From assembly GCA_036490715.1 (NCBI GenBank), contig DASXDL010000013.1, positions 1 to 64,000 on the forward strand: a DNA stretch of 64,000 bases. Reading direction: 5' to 3'. Below, one piece after another: positions 25,723 to 33,077 of the stretch. The notes under the pieces are model-generated. The model saw only the letters and a program-made list of their open reading frames with translations, was not told the origin of the DNA and made no database searches. Position 1 is the stretch's first letter, and each line of letters begins with the position of its first letter. Origin of the DNA: FEN-1191 sp036490715 (GTDB lineage Bacteria; Pseudomonadota; Gammaproteobacteria; Steroidobacterales; Steroidobacteraceae). Position numbers and translations under genes: made by a program.

Positions 25723-26952
25723 ATGACCCGACGTACCGGAAGCGCCGATCTGCCGCTGCACGGCGGCCACGTACCGGCCTGGTTGGCGACGCGCATGGCC
25801 GCCCTCGGCCGGGTCATCAGCGAAGCCATCGTGCATCACTACGGCCCCGAAGAACTGCTGCGCCGCCTGGCCCATCCGTTCTGGTTTCAATCCTTCGGTG
25901 CCGTGATGGGAATGGACTGGCATTCCTCCGGCATTACCACCAGCGTCATCGGCGCCCTGCAGCGCGGACTTGCACCGGTGCGCCGCGAACTCGGCATCTA
26001 CGTGTGCGGCGGCAAGGGACTGCGCGCCCTCGAAACTCCAAGGCAGCTCGCGCAACTGGGCGATGAAACTGGCGTCGATGCGGCGGTGCTGACTCACGCC
26101 AGCCGGCTGGTGGCCAAGGTTGACAGCGCGGCAGTCCAGGACGGCTATGAACTCTATCTGCATGCGTTCATCGCCACCGCCGGCGGCCACTGGTGCGTGG
26201 TGCAGCAGGGCATGAACGCACAGCGTCGCGAGGCGCGCCGCTATCACTGGCTATCCGAGCAGGTGCGTGATTTCCTGGACTCGCCCCATAGCGCGATCGA
26301 GGGGCGGGCTCGGGGGCAGATTCTCAATCTGGCGGATACGCGAGCGGCCGCCAGCCGCGGCGCCAGCCTGGAGCTGGTGCGCCGCGGACCGGACCACACG
26401 GTGAGGATCCTGCGACAGTTGCAAAGCGCCCGTACCGGCTCACTCAGCCTGTTTCCGGACGGCGAAGCGCCGCTGCCGCACTTGCGCCTGCCCGCACATC
26501 ATAATGTGCGCGCCGACGACATCCTGCTGCCGCGACTGCACGCGGCGTTGGCGGCCGCTGCCGATCGCGGACCGCAGGATTTCCAGGAGCTGTTGCTCAC
26601 TCCCGGCGTCGGGGCGCGGACCGTCGAATCCCTGGCCCTGGTGGCCGAGGTCATTCACGGTGCCCCGGCGCGCTTCTCCGATCCGGCCCGTTTCTCGATG
26701 GCACACGGCGGCAAGGACGGCCACCCGTTTCCGGTGCCGCTGAAGGTCTACGATCAGACCATCCGGGTGCTCAAGCAGGCCGTGACGAGCGCCCGACTCG
26801 GCAACGATGACAAGCTCGCCGCCATCGCAAAACTGGATGCGCAGGCGCGCTGGCTGGAACGGGTGATCATCGCCGGCCCCGACTTCGAACAGCTGTTGAC
26901 GCGGGAACGCGAAAGCTCGCCGCTGTTTGGCGGTCGAAAGGTAGGCGGATAG
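25723..26952 (+). CDS. DUF763 domain protein
   Basis: A 409-residue protein matching DUF763 almost end to end: ADLPLHGGHVPAWLATRM at the N-terminus, VMGMDWHSSGITTSVIGALQ, IYVCGGKG, and SMAHGGKDGHPFPVPLKVYDQTI near the C-terminus. Residues about 290-310 (LLTPGVGARTVESLALVAEV) look like a helix-hairpin-helix, hinting at nucleic-acid contact. Biochemical function is not known. The ATG at 25723 was chosen because homology starts there. It follows the DUF4382 gene by 53 nt on the same strand; a functional link is not evident. Confidence 0.85.
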   Translation: MTRRTGSADLPLHGGHVPAWLATRMAALGRVISEAIVHHYGPEELLRRLAHPFWFQSFGAVMGMDWHSSGITTSVIGALQRGLAPVRRELGIYVCGGKGLRALETPRQLAQLGDETGVDAAVLTHASRLVAKVDSAAVQDGYELYLHAFIATAGGHWCVVQQGMNAQRREARRYHWLSEQVRDFLDSPHSAIEGRARGQILNLADTRAAASRGASLELVRRGPDHTVRILRQLQSARTGSLSLFPDGEAPLPHLRLPAHHNVRADDILLPRLHAALAAAADRGPQDFQELLLTPGVGARTVESLALVAEVIHGAPARFSDPARFSMAHGGKDGHPFPVPLKVYDQTIRVLKQAVTSARLGNDDKLAAIAKLDAQARWLERVIIAGPDFEQLLTRERESSPLFGGRKVGG

Positions 26953-27083
26953 TCGAGCCGGGTCGGCGGTTGGCGGTTATTTGTGTGGCGATACGAATGG
27001 ACCGGTTCGGCGGAGACGATGCAAAGTCGCGGCGCAAAGCGTATTGTGGCTTCCCCCCGGCTCTTAAACCAAGACTAGCTACC

Positions 27084-27674
27084 ATGAGCAAGCAAACCAG
27101 TACCAAGAAAGCATCGGCGACATCGGAGCCCTTTTTAACTGACATTAAGACCTTGCGCGAACGCGCCCGCCAAAACCTTGGCGAGGGCGGCATTACGCAT
27201 TCTTATGAAGGTGACCCGGAAAAGGCCATCGCCATCCTGCAAACGGTCCTGGCCACGGAGATCGTTTGCGTTCTGCGCTACACCATGCACGCCGTCGCCG
27301 CGACTGGCATATCGAGCGATGGCGTCAAGGAAGAGTTCGACGAGCACGCCAAAGAGGAACATGAGCACGCCAGGGCAGTCGCTGAACGCATCAATCAGCT
27401 GGGCGGCAAGCCCGATTTTAATCCGAAAGGTCTGGAATCACGTGCCGCGTCTCAATACGGCAACGCAGATAGCTTAGTTGAAATGATCAAAGAGAATCTG
27501 ATCGCCGAAAGAATCGCCGTTGATCACTATCGTGAACTGATCCGTTATTTCGGTGATCGAGATCCGGGCACACGCAAGATGCTCGAATGGATCCTGACGA
27601 AAGAAGAAGAACATGCCAATGACATGCATGATCTGCTGGTTGCGCATGAAGGCAAGCCGATGTTGAAGGGCTAA
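27084..27674 (+). CDS. Ferritin-like di-iron protein (bacterioferritin/Dps-like)
   Basis: A 196-aa four-helix-bundle protein, probably for iron storage or oxidative protection. The di-iron ligand pattern is readable: Glu in ATEIVCVLRYTMHA, E-x-x-H in KEEHEHA, Glu in ENLIAERIAVDHYRELI and E-x-x-H in KEEEHAND. The N-terminus is Lys/Thr/Ser-rich and probably disordered. Codon use and base composition are visibly less GC-rich than in surrounding genes, which suggests transfer. The ATG at 27084 begins the homologous part. No strong ribosome-binding site is seen. Confidence 0.85.
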   Translation: MSKQTSTKKASATSEPFLTDIKTLRERARQNLGEGGITHSYEGDPEKAIAILQTVLATEIVCVLRYTMHAVAATGISSDGVKEEFDEHAKEEHEHARAVAERINQLGGKPDFNPKGLESRAASQYGNADSLVEMIKENLIAERIAVDHYRELIRYFGDRDPGTRKMLEWILTKEEEHANDMHDLLVAHEGKPMLKG

Positions 27675-27676
27675 GG

Positions 27677-27766
27677 TGTAGCGACAAGCTACAGCCAACA
27701 CTTCTTCTGATACCGCGCCCGTACGTGTGTCGTCCGGGCGCAGCGACTTTCTCTATCAAGAAAGTC
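27677..27766. terminator. Three successive hairpins between convergent ferritin-like and BON genes
   Basis: Perfect stems at 27677-27693 (TGTAGC/GCTACA, 5-nt loop), 27715-27741 (GCGCCCG/CGGGCGC, 13-nt loop) and 27745-27766 (GACTTTCT/AGAAAGTC, 6-nt loop) occupy most of the gap between two converging genes. They could end transcription from both sides, though long T-runs are missing. Confidence 0.45.
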
Positions 27767-27793
27767 CATCAAGAGCACCGATGCGAAGCGCTG

Positions 27794-28099
27794 CTAGTCG
27801 ACCACAATATTGTTGTGGACGGTCCTAACGCCATCGGTGCCCTTCGCAATCTCCTCTGCCATGTCGCGGGCAGCCCTGCTCGGTGCAGTACCGCTCAACC
27901 AGACGTCACCGTCGTGGTGGGATTCGACTTTGACGTCGGCGAGAGTCGACAAGTGCTTGGCCAAGAGTTTCGTCTTGACCTTGGCCGAGAGCGCGGAGTC
28001 CTTAACAGTGACGATGGTGTCGTCGGAGTCAGACGCCGCGACCGATAGACTCGAGCCTACGCCGGCAAGTAACAATGTAAACACCAATAGAGTTTTCAT
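27794..28099 (-). CDS. Periplasmic BON-domain protein
   Basis: A 101-aa exported protein. The signal peptide is MKTLLVFTLLLAGVGSSLSV, cleaved after an Ala-Ala region near residue 22, followed by one BON domain (SALSAKVKTKLLAKHLSTLADVKVESHHDGDVWLSGTA, then GVRTVHNNIVV). BON proteins such as OsmY are associated with envelope and osmotic stress. A GGAGG box 6 nt before the ATG at 28099 supports this start over an upstream one. It lies in the same lower-GC patch as the ferritin-like gene. Confidence 0.85.
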   Translation of the reverse strand: MKTLLVFTLLLAGVGSSLSVAASDSDDTIVTVKDSALSAKVKTKLLAKHLSTLADVKVESHHDGDVWLSGTAPSRAARDMAEEIAKGTDGVRTVHNNIVVD

Positions 28100-28138
28100 G
28101 AGCAACCTCCGCACTGCGCGGCATCGAATCGCCGATAT

Positions 28139-28150
28139 CCCCTATGGGGG
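28139..28150. promoter_or_regulatory. Palindromic operator candidate upstream of the BON gene
   Basis: CCCCTATGGGGG lies 40 nt before the BON start codon. A longer inverted repeat with arms CCTATGG and CCATAGG overlaps it (28141-28176). The position suits a repressor or activator site. The rest of 28151-28340 shows no gene. Confidence 0.3.
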
Positions 28151-28340
28151 TCCTTGGCTGCTGAACAGTCCATAGGCAGGAATCATGACACCGATCCTTT
28201 GATCTGGTGTCAGTAGCCACACTCAGAGCCTGTAGGACGAATTCGTTTTGAATGTCTGTCGCTGCCAGGTGCCGGGAACCGGATCCGGCGTTTCGCAACG
28301 AGACCTTGTTATGAGAGTGCCTTGTGGGACATTGGCGCCA

Positions 28341-28364
28341 TCCGGTTAAAGATGCCTAACCGGA
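28341..28364. terminator. Inverted repeat downstream of the HDOD gene
   Basis: TCCGGTTA/TAACCGGA form a perfect 8-bp stem with an 8-nt loop 30 nt past the HDOD stop codon on the minus strand. The T-rich side lies on the plus-strand exit (ATTGCTTTTA), so it is at best a weak terminator for the HDOD transcript. Confidence 0.4.
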
Positions 28365-28394
28365 ATTGCTTTTAGACGAAGGCGGCGTCTGCGA

Positions 28395-29267
28395 TCAGCC
28401 CAGGGCAGCCTGCAGCGTCTCCATCTCGGTCTGCGATTCGAGCATGATGCGCACGATCGCGGAGTCGTTCAGGCCCATGGCGTGCGCCGCGGGCATCTGC
28501 GCCAGTTCGGCATCGTCGGCGGAATTGTTGGCCATCTGCATCGCCAGCCGTACGGCGACAATCAGCAGATCCTGCAGATCGGCGTTACCGGGGTGCGAGC
28601 GGTCGACCTCCAGTTGTCCGCCCACTGCCAGCGCGATGTCCTCCGGCAGCTTCCAGTTCTCGATCAGTGCCTGGCCGATGCCCGGATGCCATTCAGCCAG
28701 CACCTGTTCGTCGACCTGCACCTCGGCGCTGCCCTTGGGGGCGCGGGCGATGATGTAGACCTTGCCGATGTTGTGCAGTAGGCCGGCCAGCAGCGCCTCG
28801 TCGGGCCGCAGCAGTCCTGATTCCTTGGCCATCGCGTGCGCCAGTGCGGCGACGCGCACGCCCTCCTGCCAGAAGCGCTCGAGCGGCTTGCGGATGTGGG
28901 CCAGCTCGGCCGCGTGCCGCAGCTGCGCGTTGGCGTAAGCCAGGGCCGCGGCGCGAATGCTGTCATGGCCAATGCGCGTGATCGCGACTTTGAGATCGGT
29001 GACCGGCGCTCCGCCGCGATGCATCAGCGTCGAGTTGGCCATGGTCAGGATCCGCGCGGCCAGGCCGGCGTCGGAGCTGACGACGCGCGCGATGCGCTCG
29101 CTGGTGATGTTGTCGTCGCTCAGGACGTGCTGCACTCTGGCGGCGGCATCCGGATAGGACGGCAGATCGACGCGGCCGGCGGACAGTTCCCGGGCCAGGT
29201 CGCTCAGAAACTGAAACGACGCACCCGATTCGGGCTGCCCCGTCTGCACTCCGCTATTCGCTGTCAC
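28395..29267 (-). CDS. HDOD domain protein controlled by a sigma-28 promoter
   Basis: A 290-aa single-domain HDOD protein (PF08668), a helical relative of HD phosphohydrolases used as a signalling scaffold. Visible blocks are LPSYPDAAARVQHVLSDDNI, SSDAGLAARILTMANS, AITRIGHDSIRAAAL and EALLAGLLHNIGKVYII. The catalytic HD pair reads His-Asn in LLHNIG, so enzymatic activity is unlikely. The GTG start is supported by GGAGA 9 nt upstream. A well-matched sigma-28 promoter lies 34 nt upstream, placing this gene in the late flagellar class rather than as a passive insert. HDOD proteins affect motility in some gammaproteobacteria; the role here is inferred. Confidence 0.87.
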   Translation of the reverse strand: MTANSGVQTGQPESGASFQFLSDLARELSAGRVDLPSYPDAAARVQHVLSDDNITSERIARVVSSDAGLAARILTMANSTLMHRGGAPVTDLKVAITRIGHDSIRAAALAYANAQLRHAAELAHIRKPLERFWQEGVRVAALAHAMAKESGLLRPDEALLAGLLHNIGKVYIIARAPKGSAEVQVDEQVLAEWHPGIGQALIENWKLPEDIALAVGGQLEVDRSHPGNADLQDLLIVAVRLAMQMANNSADDAELAQMPAAHAMGLNDSAIVRIMLESQTEMETLQAALG

Positions 29268-29300
29268 AATCGGTGTCTCCGAAAGTTCCGATCGCCCGTA

Positions 29301-29327
29301 GTATCGGCCTAGGGTCCCGATACTTGA
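29301..29327 (-). promoter_or_regulatory. Sigma-28 promoter of the HDOD gene
   Basis: Minus strand TCAAG-N14-GCCGATAC, the same -35 box and spacer length as the fliC and flgKL promoters, with a -10 box one base from GCCGATAA. Expected start near 29294, leader about 27 nt. Confidence 0.65.
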
Positions 29328-29333
29328 GGGGCT

Positions 29334-29349
29334 GGCACCCCGCGGTGCC
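29334..29349. terminator. Hairpin at the fliN stop codon
   Basis: GGCACC/GGTGCC with a 4-nt loop abuts the fliN stop. It has no T-run. It may separate the fliLMN transcript from the HDOD promoter just beyond. Confidence 0.3.
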
Positions 29350-29699
29350 TACTTCAGCTGCCGGATGCGCTCGGCCGGGCTAATGACGTCGGTCAGGCGG
29401 ATGCCGAATTTGTCATTAACGACCACCACCTCGCCATGGGCGATCAGGGTGCCGTTGACAAACACGTCCAGCGCCTCGCCGGTCGTGCGCTCGAGTTCCA
29501 CCACCGAGCCCTGGTTGAGCTGCAGCAGATTGCGGATGCTGATCCGGCTGCGCCCCACTTCCATCGACAGGGTCACCGGAATATCCAGCACCACATCGAG
29601 ATTCAGTTCACGGTTTGCACCGGCATCGGGCGCGTCGGGCTTGAGATTGCCCAGGGGCGCAGGCTGCGCCTCGGGCGAAGTTGCTGTCACAGTACTCAT
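29349..29699 (-). CDS. fliN: Flagellar motor switch protein FliN
   Basis: C-ring protein of the motor switch. The 116-aa sequence has a short variable N-terminus, then the SpoA domain (LDVVLDIPVTLSMEVGRSRI, LLQLNQGSVVELERTTGEALDVFVNGTLIAHGEVVVVNDKFGIRL). It overlaps the fliM stop by 4 nt. Normally followed by fliO, but here about 6 kb of other genes intervene. Confidence 0.97.
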   Translation of the reverse strand: MSTVTATSPEAQPAPLGNLKPDAPDAGANRELNLDVVLDIPVTLSMEVGRSRISIRNLLQLNQGSVVELERTTGEALDVFVNGTLIAHGEVVVVNDKFGIRLTDVISPAERIRQLK

Positions 29700-30712
29700 C
29701 GCTTTGCACCTATCACGACATTACTTAACACCGGCGGTTTGTGCCGGGAGATACGCTGCGTGACCTTGATCGCCTGCTGCCCGCGCGAGGCTCCATAGCT
29801 GCCCCGCAGTACCGGCACGCCTTCGGCGTACAGGGTCACATTGCCGTCGAAATCGCATGGAATGACATCACCCGGCTTCAGATCCACGAGCCGGCCCAGC
29901 GTCAACGAGCTTTTGCCAAGAACCGGAATCACCTCGACCTCGGCTTCCTCGATCTCCTCGCGTAACGACTGCGTCCAGCTGTCGTCGCGGTCCATGCGGT
30001 CGCTCTGCATGCCGGAATCGAGCTGATCGCGGATCGGCTCGATCATCGAGTAAGGCAGGGTCACGTGCAGCTCACCGCCGCCGCCTTCGAGCTCGATCTT
30101 GAAGGTCGTGACCACCACGATCTCCGATGGACTGACGATGTTGGCGAAGTGCGGGTTGATCTCCGAATTCAGGTAATCGATTTTGATGTCGGTCACGATG
30201 TTCCAGGCCTCGGTCAGATCCAGGAACGCCTGCCGCAGCACCATCTGGATGATGCGATTCTCGGTCATCGTGAACTCACGCCCTTCAATCTTGGCGTAGC
30301 GACCATTGCCGCCGAAGAAATTGTCGACGATGGCGAACACCAGCGTGGCGTCCAGCACCATTAGCGCAGTGCCGCGCAGCGGGTTCATTCGGATCAGGTT
30401 AAGACTGGAAGGCAGGTGCAGCACCTGCGTGTACTCGCTGAACTTCATCACCCGTACCGGCGCCACGCCGATTTCAGGGGAACGGCGCAGCATGTTGAAC
30501 ATGCCGATACGAAACTGACGCGCGAAGCGGTCGTTGATCATCTCCAGCGTCGGCATGCGACCGCGCACCAGGCGCACCTGGGTGGCGATGTCGTACGTTC
30601 GCACCTTGCCGGCGGCCTGCGGCGACGGTTCGGTCGAGACCGCGCCGTCATCGACGCCGCGCAGCAGCGCGTCGATCTCTTCCTGATTGAGAACTTCGGC
30701 GCCGGCGCTCAT
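29696..30712 (-). CDS. fliM: Flagellar motor switch protein FliM
   Basis: C-ring component that receives CheY-P. The N-terminal CheY-binding motif LNQEEIDALLRG (residues 9-20) is intact even though no chemotaxis genes occur in this window. The middle CheC-like domain and C-terminal SpoA domain are full length (338 aa), including LRGSYGASRGQQAIKVTQRI. Overlaps the fliL stop by 4 nt. Confidence 0.97.
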   Translation of the reverse strand: MSAGAEVLNQEEIDALLRGVDDGAVSTEPSPQAAGKVRTYDIATQVRLVRGRMPTLEMINDRFARQFRIGMFNMLRRSPEIGVAPVRVMKFSEYTQVLHLPSSLNLIRMNPLRGTALMVLDATLVFAIVDNFFGGNGRYAKIEGREFTMTENRIIQMVLRQAFLDLTEAWNIVTDIKIDYLNSEINPHFANIVSPSEIVVVTTFKIELEGGGGELHVTLPYSMIEPIRDQLDSGMQSDRMDRDDSWTQSLREEIEEAEVEVIPVLGKSSLTLGRLVDLKPGDVIPCDFDGNVTLYAEGVPVLRGSYGASRGQQAIKVTQRISRHKPPVLSNVVIGAKR

Positions 30713-31227
30713 TGGATTACGAAACTCGTGAAATAGACCGCCTCGATCAGCTTGCCGTTGCCGCCCTCGCTATCGAGGCTCTTGCGGATGGCGGCCAGGG
30801 TGGCGGCACGCAGCTTCTCCTTGCCTTCGACGCTCATCAGCGTTGCGTTGTCCTGGCCGGAGAACAGCATGACCAGGTCGTTGCGCACCGCCGGATCGAT
30901 GTTCTTGAGACTTTCCATGACGCTCACGTCGCGCGACATGGCCTCGACGGTCACCTGCAGGTAGCGCGCACTGCCCTCGCCACCGAAATTGACCACGAAG
31001 GCCGGGTCAAACTTGTAGTAGATGGGCGCGGCATGTGGGGCCGCCGGGTTGGCTGACACCGCCGCGTCGTCGGCTTTGGCGCTGGCCGGCTTCAGCGCCA
31101 GCCACGCCCCGGCGCCACCGCCGAGGACCACCACGGCGACGACGATCCAGAGCAGCTTGCCCTTCTTTTTGGGTTTGATCGGCTGCACCGTCGGTGCAGA
31201 TTCTTTCTTGGCGGGTTCGGCGGCCAT
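30709..31227 (-). CDS. fliL: Flagellar basal body-associated protein FliL
   Basis: Single-pass inner-membrane protein that supports stator function. A Lys/Pro-rich cytoplasmic tail precedes one helix (LLWIVVAVVVLGGGAGAWLAL, about residues 24-44). The periplasmic domain has YYKFDPAFVVNFG, RYLQVTVEAMSRD and a terminal VYFTSFVIQ. The ATG at 31227 begins a fliLMN operon with a near-perfect sigma-54 promoter upstream. Length is 172 aa. Confidence 0.95.
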   Translation of the reverse strand: MAAEPAKKESAPTVQPIKPKKKGKLLWIVVAVVVLGGGAGAWLALKPASAKADDAAVSANPAAPHAAPIYYKFDPAFVVNFGGEGSARYLQVTVEAMSRDVSVMESLKNIDPAVRNDLVMLFSGQDNATLMSVEGKEKLRAATLAAIRKSLDSEGGNGKLIEAVYFTSFVIQ

Positions 31228-31275
31228 ATCAGTGGGTCTCGCTGCAGTGCTGGGAATGAAGGACAGCGTGATAAG

Positions 31276-31291
31276 AGCAAGCGTTGTGCCA
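31276..31291 (-). promoter_or_regulatory. Sigma-54 promoter of fliLMN
   Basis: Minus strand TGGCAC-N5-TTGCT, an exact -24/-12 consensus match in the fliK-fliL intergenic space. Predicted start near 31265, 38 nt before the fliL ATG. Confidence 0.75.
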
Positions 31292-31338
31292 GCTCACGCC
31301 GGGGCGAAGTGCCGGAAATTTGTCGGTGGCGCACATGC

Positions 31339-32640
31339 TCAGGCGTACTCGTCCACCAGACCAGGCAGGGGCGACGCCGTAACGGCGACCGGTTCCGCCG
31401 ACGGGGCCGCCGCCGGCGCCGTGCGTGCTGCGGATGCCGGAGTCTGAGCGCGCGGCTGCGGCTGCTGTTGCACGTTGGCGTGGCCGAGCGTCAATCCGCT
31501 GCCCGCCAGTATCTCGCGCAGCCGCGGAACGGTCTGTTCCAGTGCCGCGCGGGTATCAGGGTGGGCGGCGGTGAAATTGACGTTGACCTGGGATTGCTGC
31601 ACATCCACATGCACGTCGATCGGACCCAGGTGATCAGGTACCAGTCGCAGCGTTGCGCTTTGCACGCCGTTGCTGACGAACCAATGCAATTGTGCGGCCA
31701 CCGCGCGCGGCCAGCCGTCACTGCCCACGGGCACCGAAATGCTGCTGTCGCGCGGTCCCATCGGAATGGCGGCCGAGGGCAGCGAGCGCACCAGATCGCC
31801 TAGCGCCGGTGGCGCGGCGTTACCCGCCGGCCCACTGCGCGAGTCATCGCCTTGGTCGCCGGCGCCGTGGTCGCTGCCCGCCAGAATGCTGACGCCGGCA
31901 GCGTCCAGACGCTGCCGCAGTGCGCCGACATCGGCCCCTGCAGACCATTGCGAAACCGAGCCCATCGTCGCCAAACCGGAAGAACCCGTCGAACTCGTCA
32001 CCGAGCTGCCGCCATCGGCGGCCGTGCTGCTGCCATCGGCGGGCGAGCGTGCAGCCGCCAGGACCGGCGCACCCGGGAGCGCATTTGCCATCGCCAGAAT
32101 TGCGCTGGTGACTGCATCGGCACTGGAGCTTGAAGCAACGCTTGGGCTATGCAGGCGTAGCGAGCGCAGTGCGCCGCCGCGACCAGACAATTGACCCGCG
32201 CGCACGACACTGCCGGCGCCGGCGGCCGTGGTTGCAAGACCGAGGGTGGCGACATCGGGCGCCGTCGTCGGCGCGATGAGGTTAGCGGTAGCCGCCGCAT
32301 CGGTCGAAGCGAGCGTCGAACCGTGGCCACCGTCGCTGGACTGTGAAAGGTCGCTCGAGTCTGCCGCTCCATCGGTGTCATCAGCGCCCCGGTCGGGTTT
32401 GGCGCCGTCCGCGCTCGGCTTGGGAGCACCGTCGGTCTGCGCAGCCTCGATCAATGCGGTAAAGAAGTCGGTGTTCGAACCGCCATCGCCGGCCGCACCA
32501 TTACTGGAGCCGGGCGCGCCGCGCGCTGCGGGCGCCGCCTGCGAGCCGTCAGTGCCGCCGGTGGCGCTGGTCGCCGCCGTGGGCCTGGCCAGTGGCGTGG
32601 CGGTCGCGCTCGACGGCGCGGTGGCAATGCGCGCCGACAT
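31339..32640 (-). CDS. fliK: Flagellar hook-length control protein FliK
   Basis: Secreted ruler that measures the hook and triggers the FlhB switch. The first 300 or so residues are low-complexity Ala/Ser/Gly/Asp-rich. The C-terminal Flg_hook domain is recognisable from WPRAVAAQLHWFVSNGVQSA through LRLVPDHLGPIDVHVDVQQS to LREILAGSGLTLG. The ATG at 32640 overlaps the fliJ stop by one base (TGATG), giving 433 aa. The open frame further upstream lies inside fliJ and is spurious. Confidence 0.9.
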   Translation of the reverse strand: MSARIATAPSSATATPLARPTAATSATGGTDGSQAAPAARGAPGSSNGAAGDGGSNTDFFTALIEAAQTDGAPKPSADGAKPDRGADDTDGAADSSDLSQSSDGGHGSTLASTDAAATANLIAPTTAPDVATLGLATTAAGAGSVVRAGQLSGRGGALRSLRLHSPSVASSSSADAVTSAILAMANALPGAPVLAAARSPADGSSTAADGGSSVTSSTGSSGLATMGSVSQWSAGADVGALRQRLDAAGVSILAGSDHGAGDQGDDSRSGPAGNAAPPALGDLVRSLPSAAIPMGPRDSSISVPVGSDGWPRAVAAQLHWFVSNGVQSATLRLVPDHLGPIDVHVDVQQSQVNVNFTAAHPDTRAALEQTVPRLREILAGSGLTLGHANVQQQPQPRAQTPASAARTAPAAAPSAEPVAVTASPLPGLVDEYA

Positions 32641-33077
32641 CAGCGCGCACCTCCCAGGCGCTGCGCATGCTCGTCGGCTTCCTTCTGGCTGCGACGCTCC
32701 TCCAGTTGCTGTTCCTCGGAGTTCGCCGTGGCGATCACCTTGCCGAGCGCGCTCTTGCGGGCCGCGGCATCCAGCCAGCGGGCGCGAGCGCGGGCGCAGT
32801 CGGCCTGCAGCTGTTCGATCACCGCGTCCTGCTGGCGCACCGCTTCGCCCAGTCGGGCGATAAAAGTCTGATAGTCGCGCATACCCGATGCGCCCATGCC
32901 GGCGCTGGCGCGCTGCTGATACATGCTCTGGTATTCGCTCAGGTAACGCTTGAGATCGTCGCGCCGGCGCTCGGCCTCGGTCAGGCGGCCCTGAATCGCC
33001 GTCACCTGCGTGGCACAATCACGCTCGGCCTCGTCGGCCAACGCGCTCACGGGTTGCAGTCGTTTGGCTCGCTTCAC
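32640..33077 (-). CDS. fliJ: Flagellar export chaperone FliJ
   Basis: Coiled-coil stalk-like protein of the export ATPase complex. The 145-aa sequence is almost wholly helical and charged: RLQPVSALADEAERDCATQV near the start, LSEYQSMYQQRA in the middle, a long heptad-rich C-terminal half. GTG start directly abuts the fliI stop. Sequence conservation of FliJ is low; position and helical character decide the call. Confidence 0.9.
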   Translation of the reverse strand: MKRAKRLQPVSALADEAERDCATQVTAIQGRLTEAERRRDDLKRYLSEYQSMYQQRASAGMGASGMRDYQTFIARLGEAVRQQDAVIEQLQADCARARARWLDAAARKSALGKVIATANSEEQQLEERRSQKEADEHAQRLGGAR

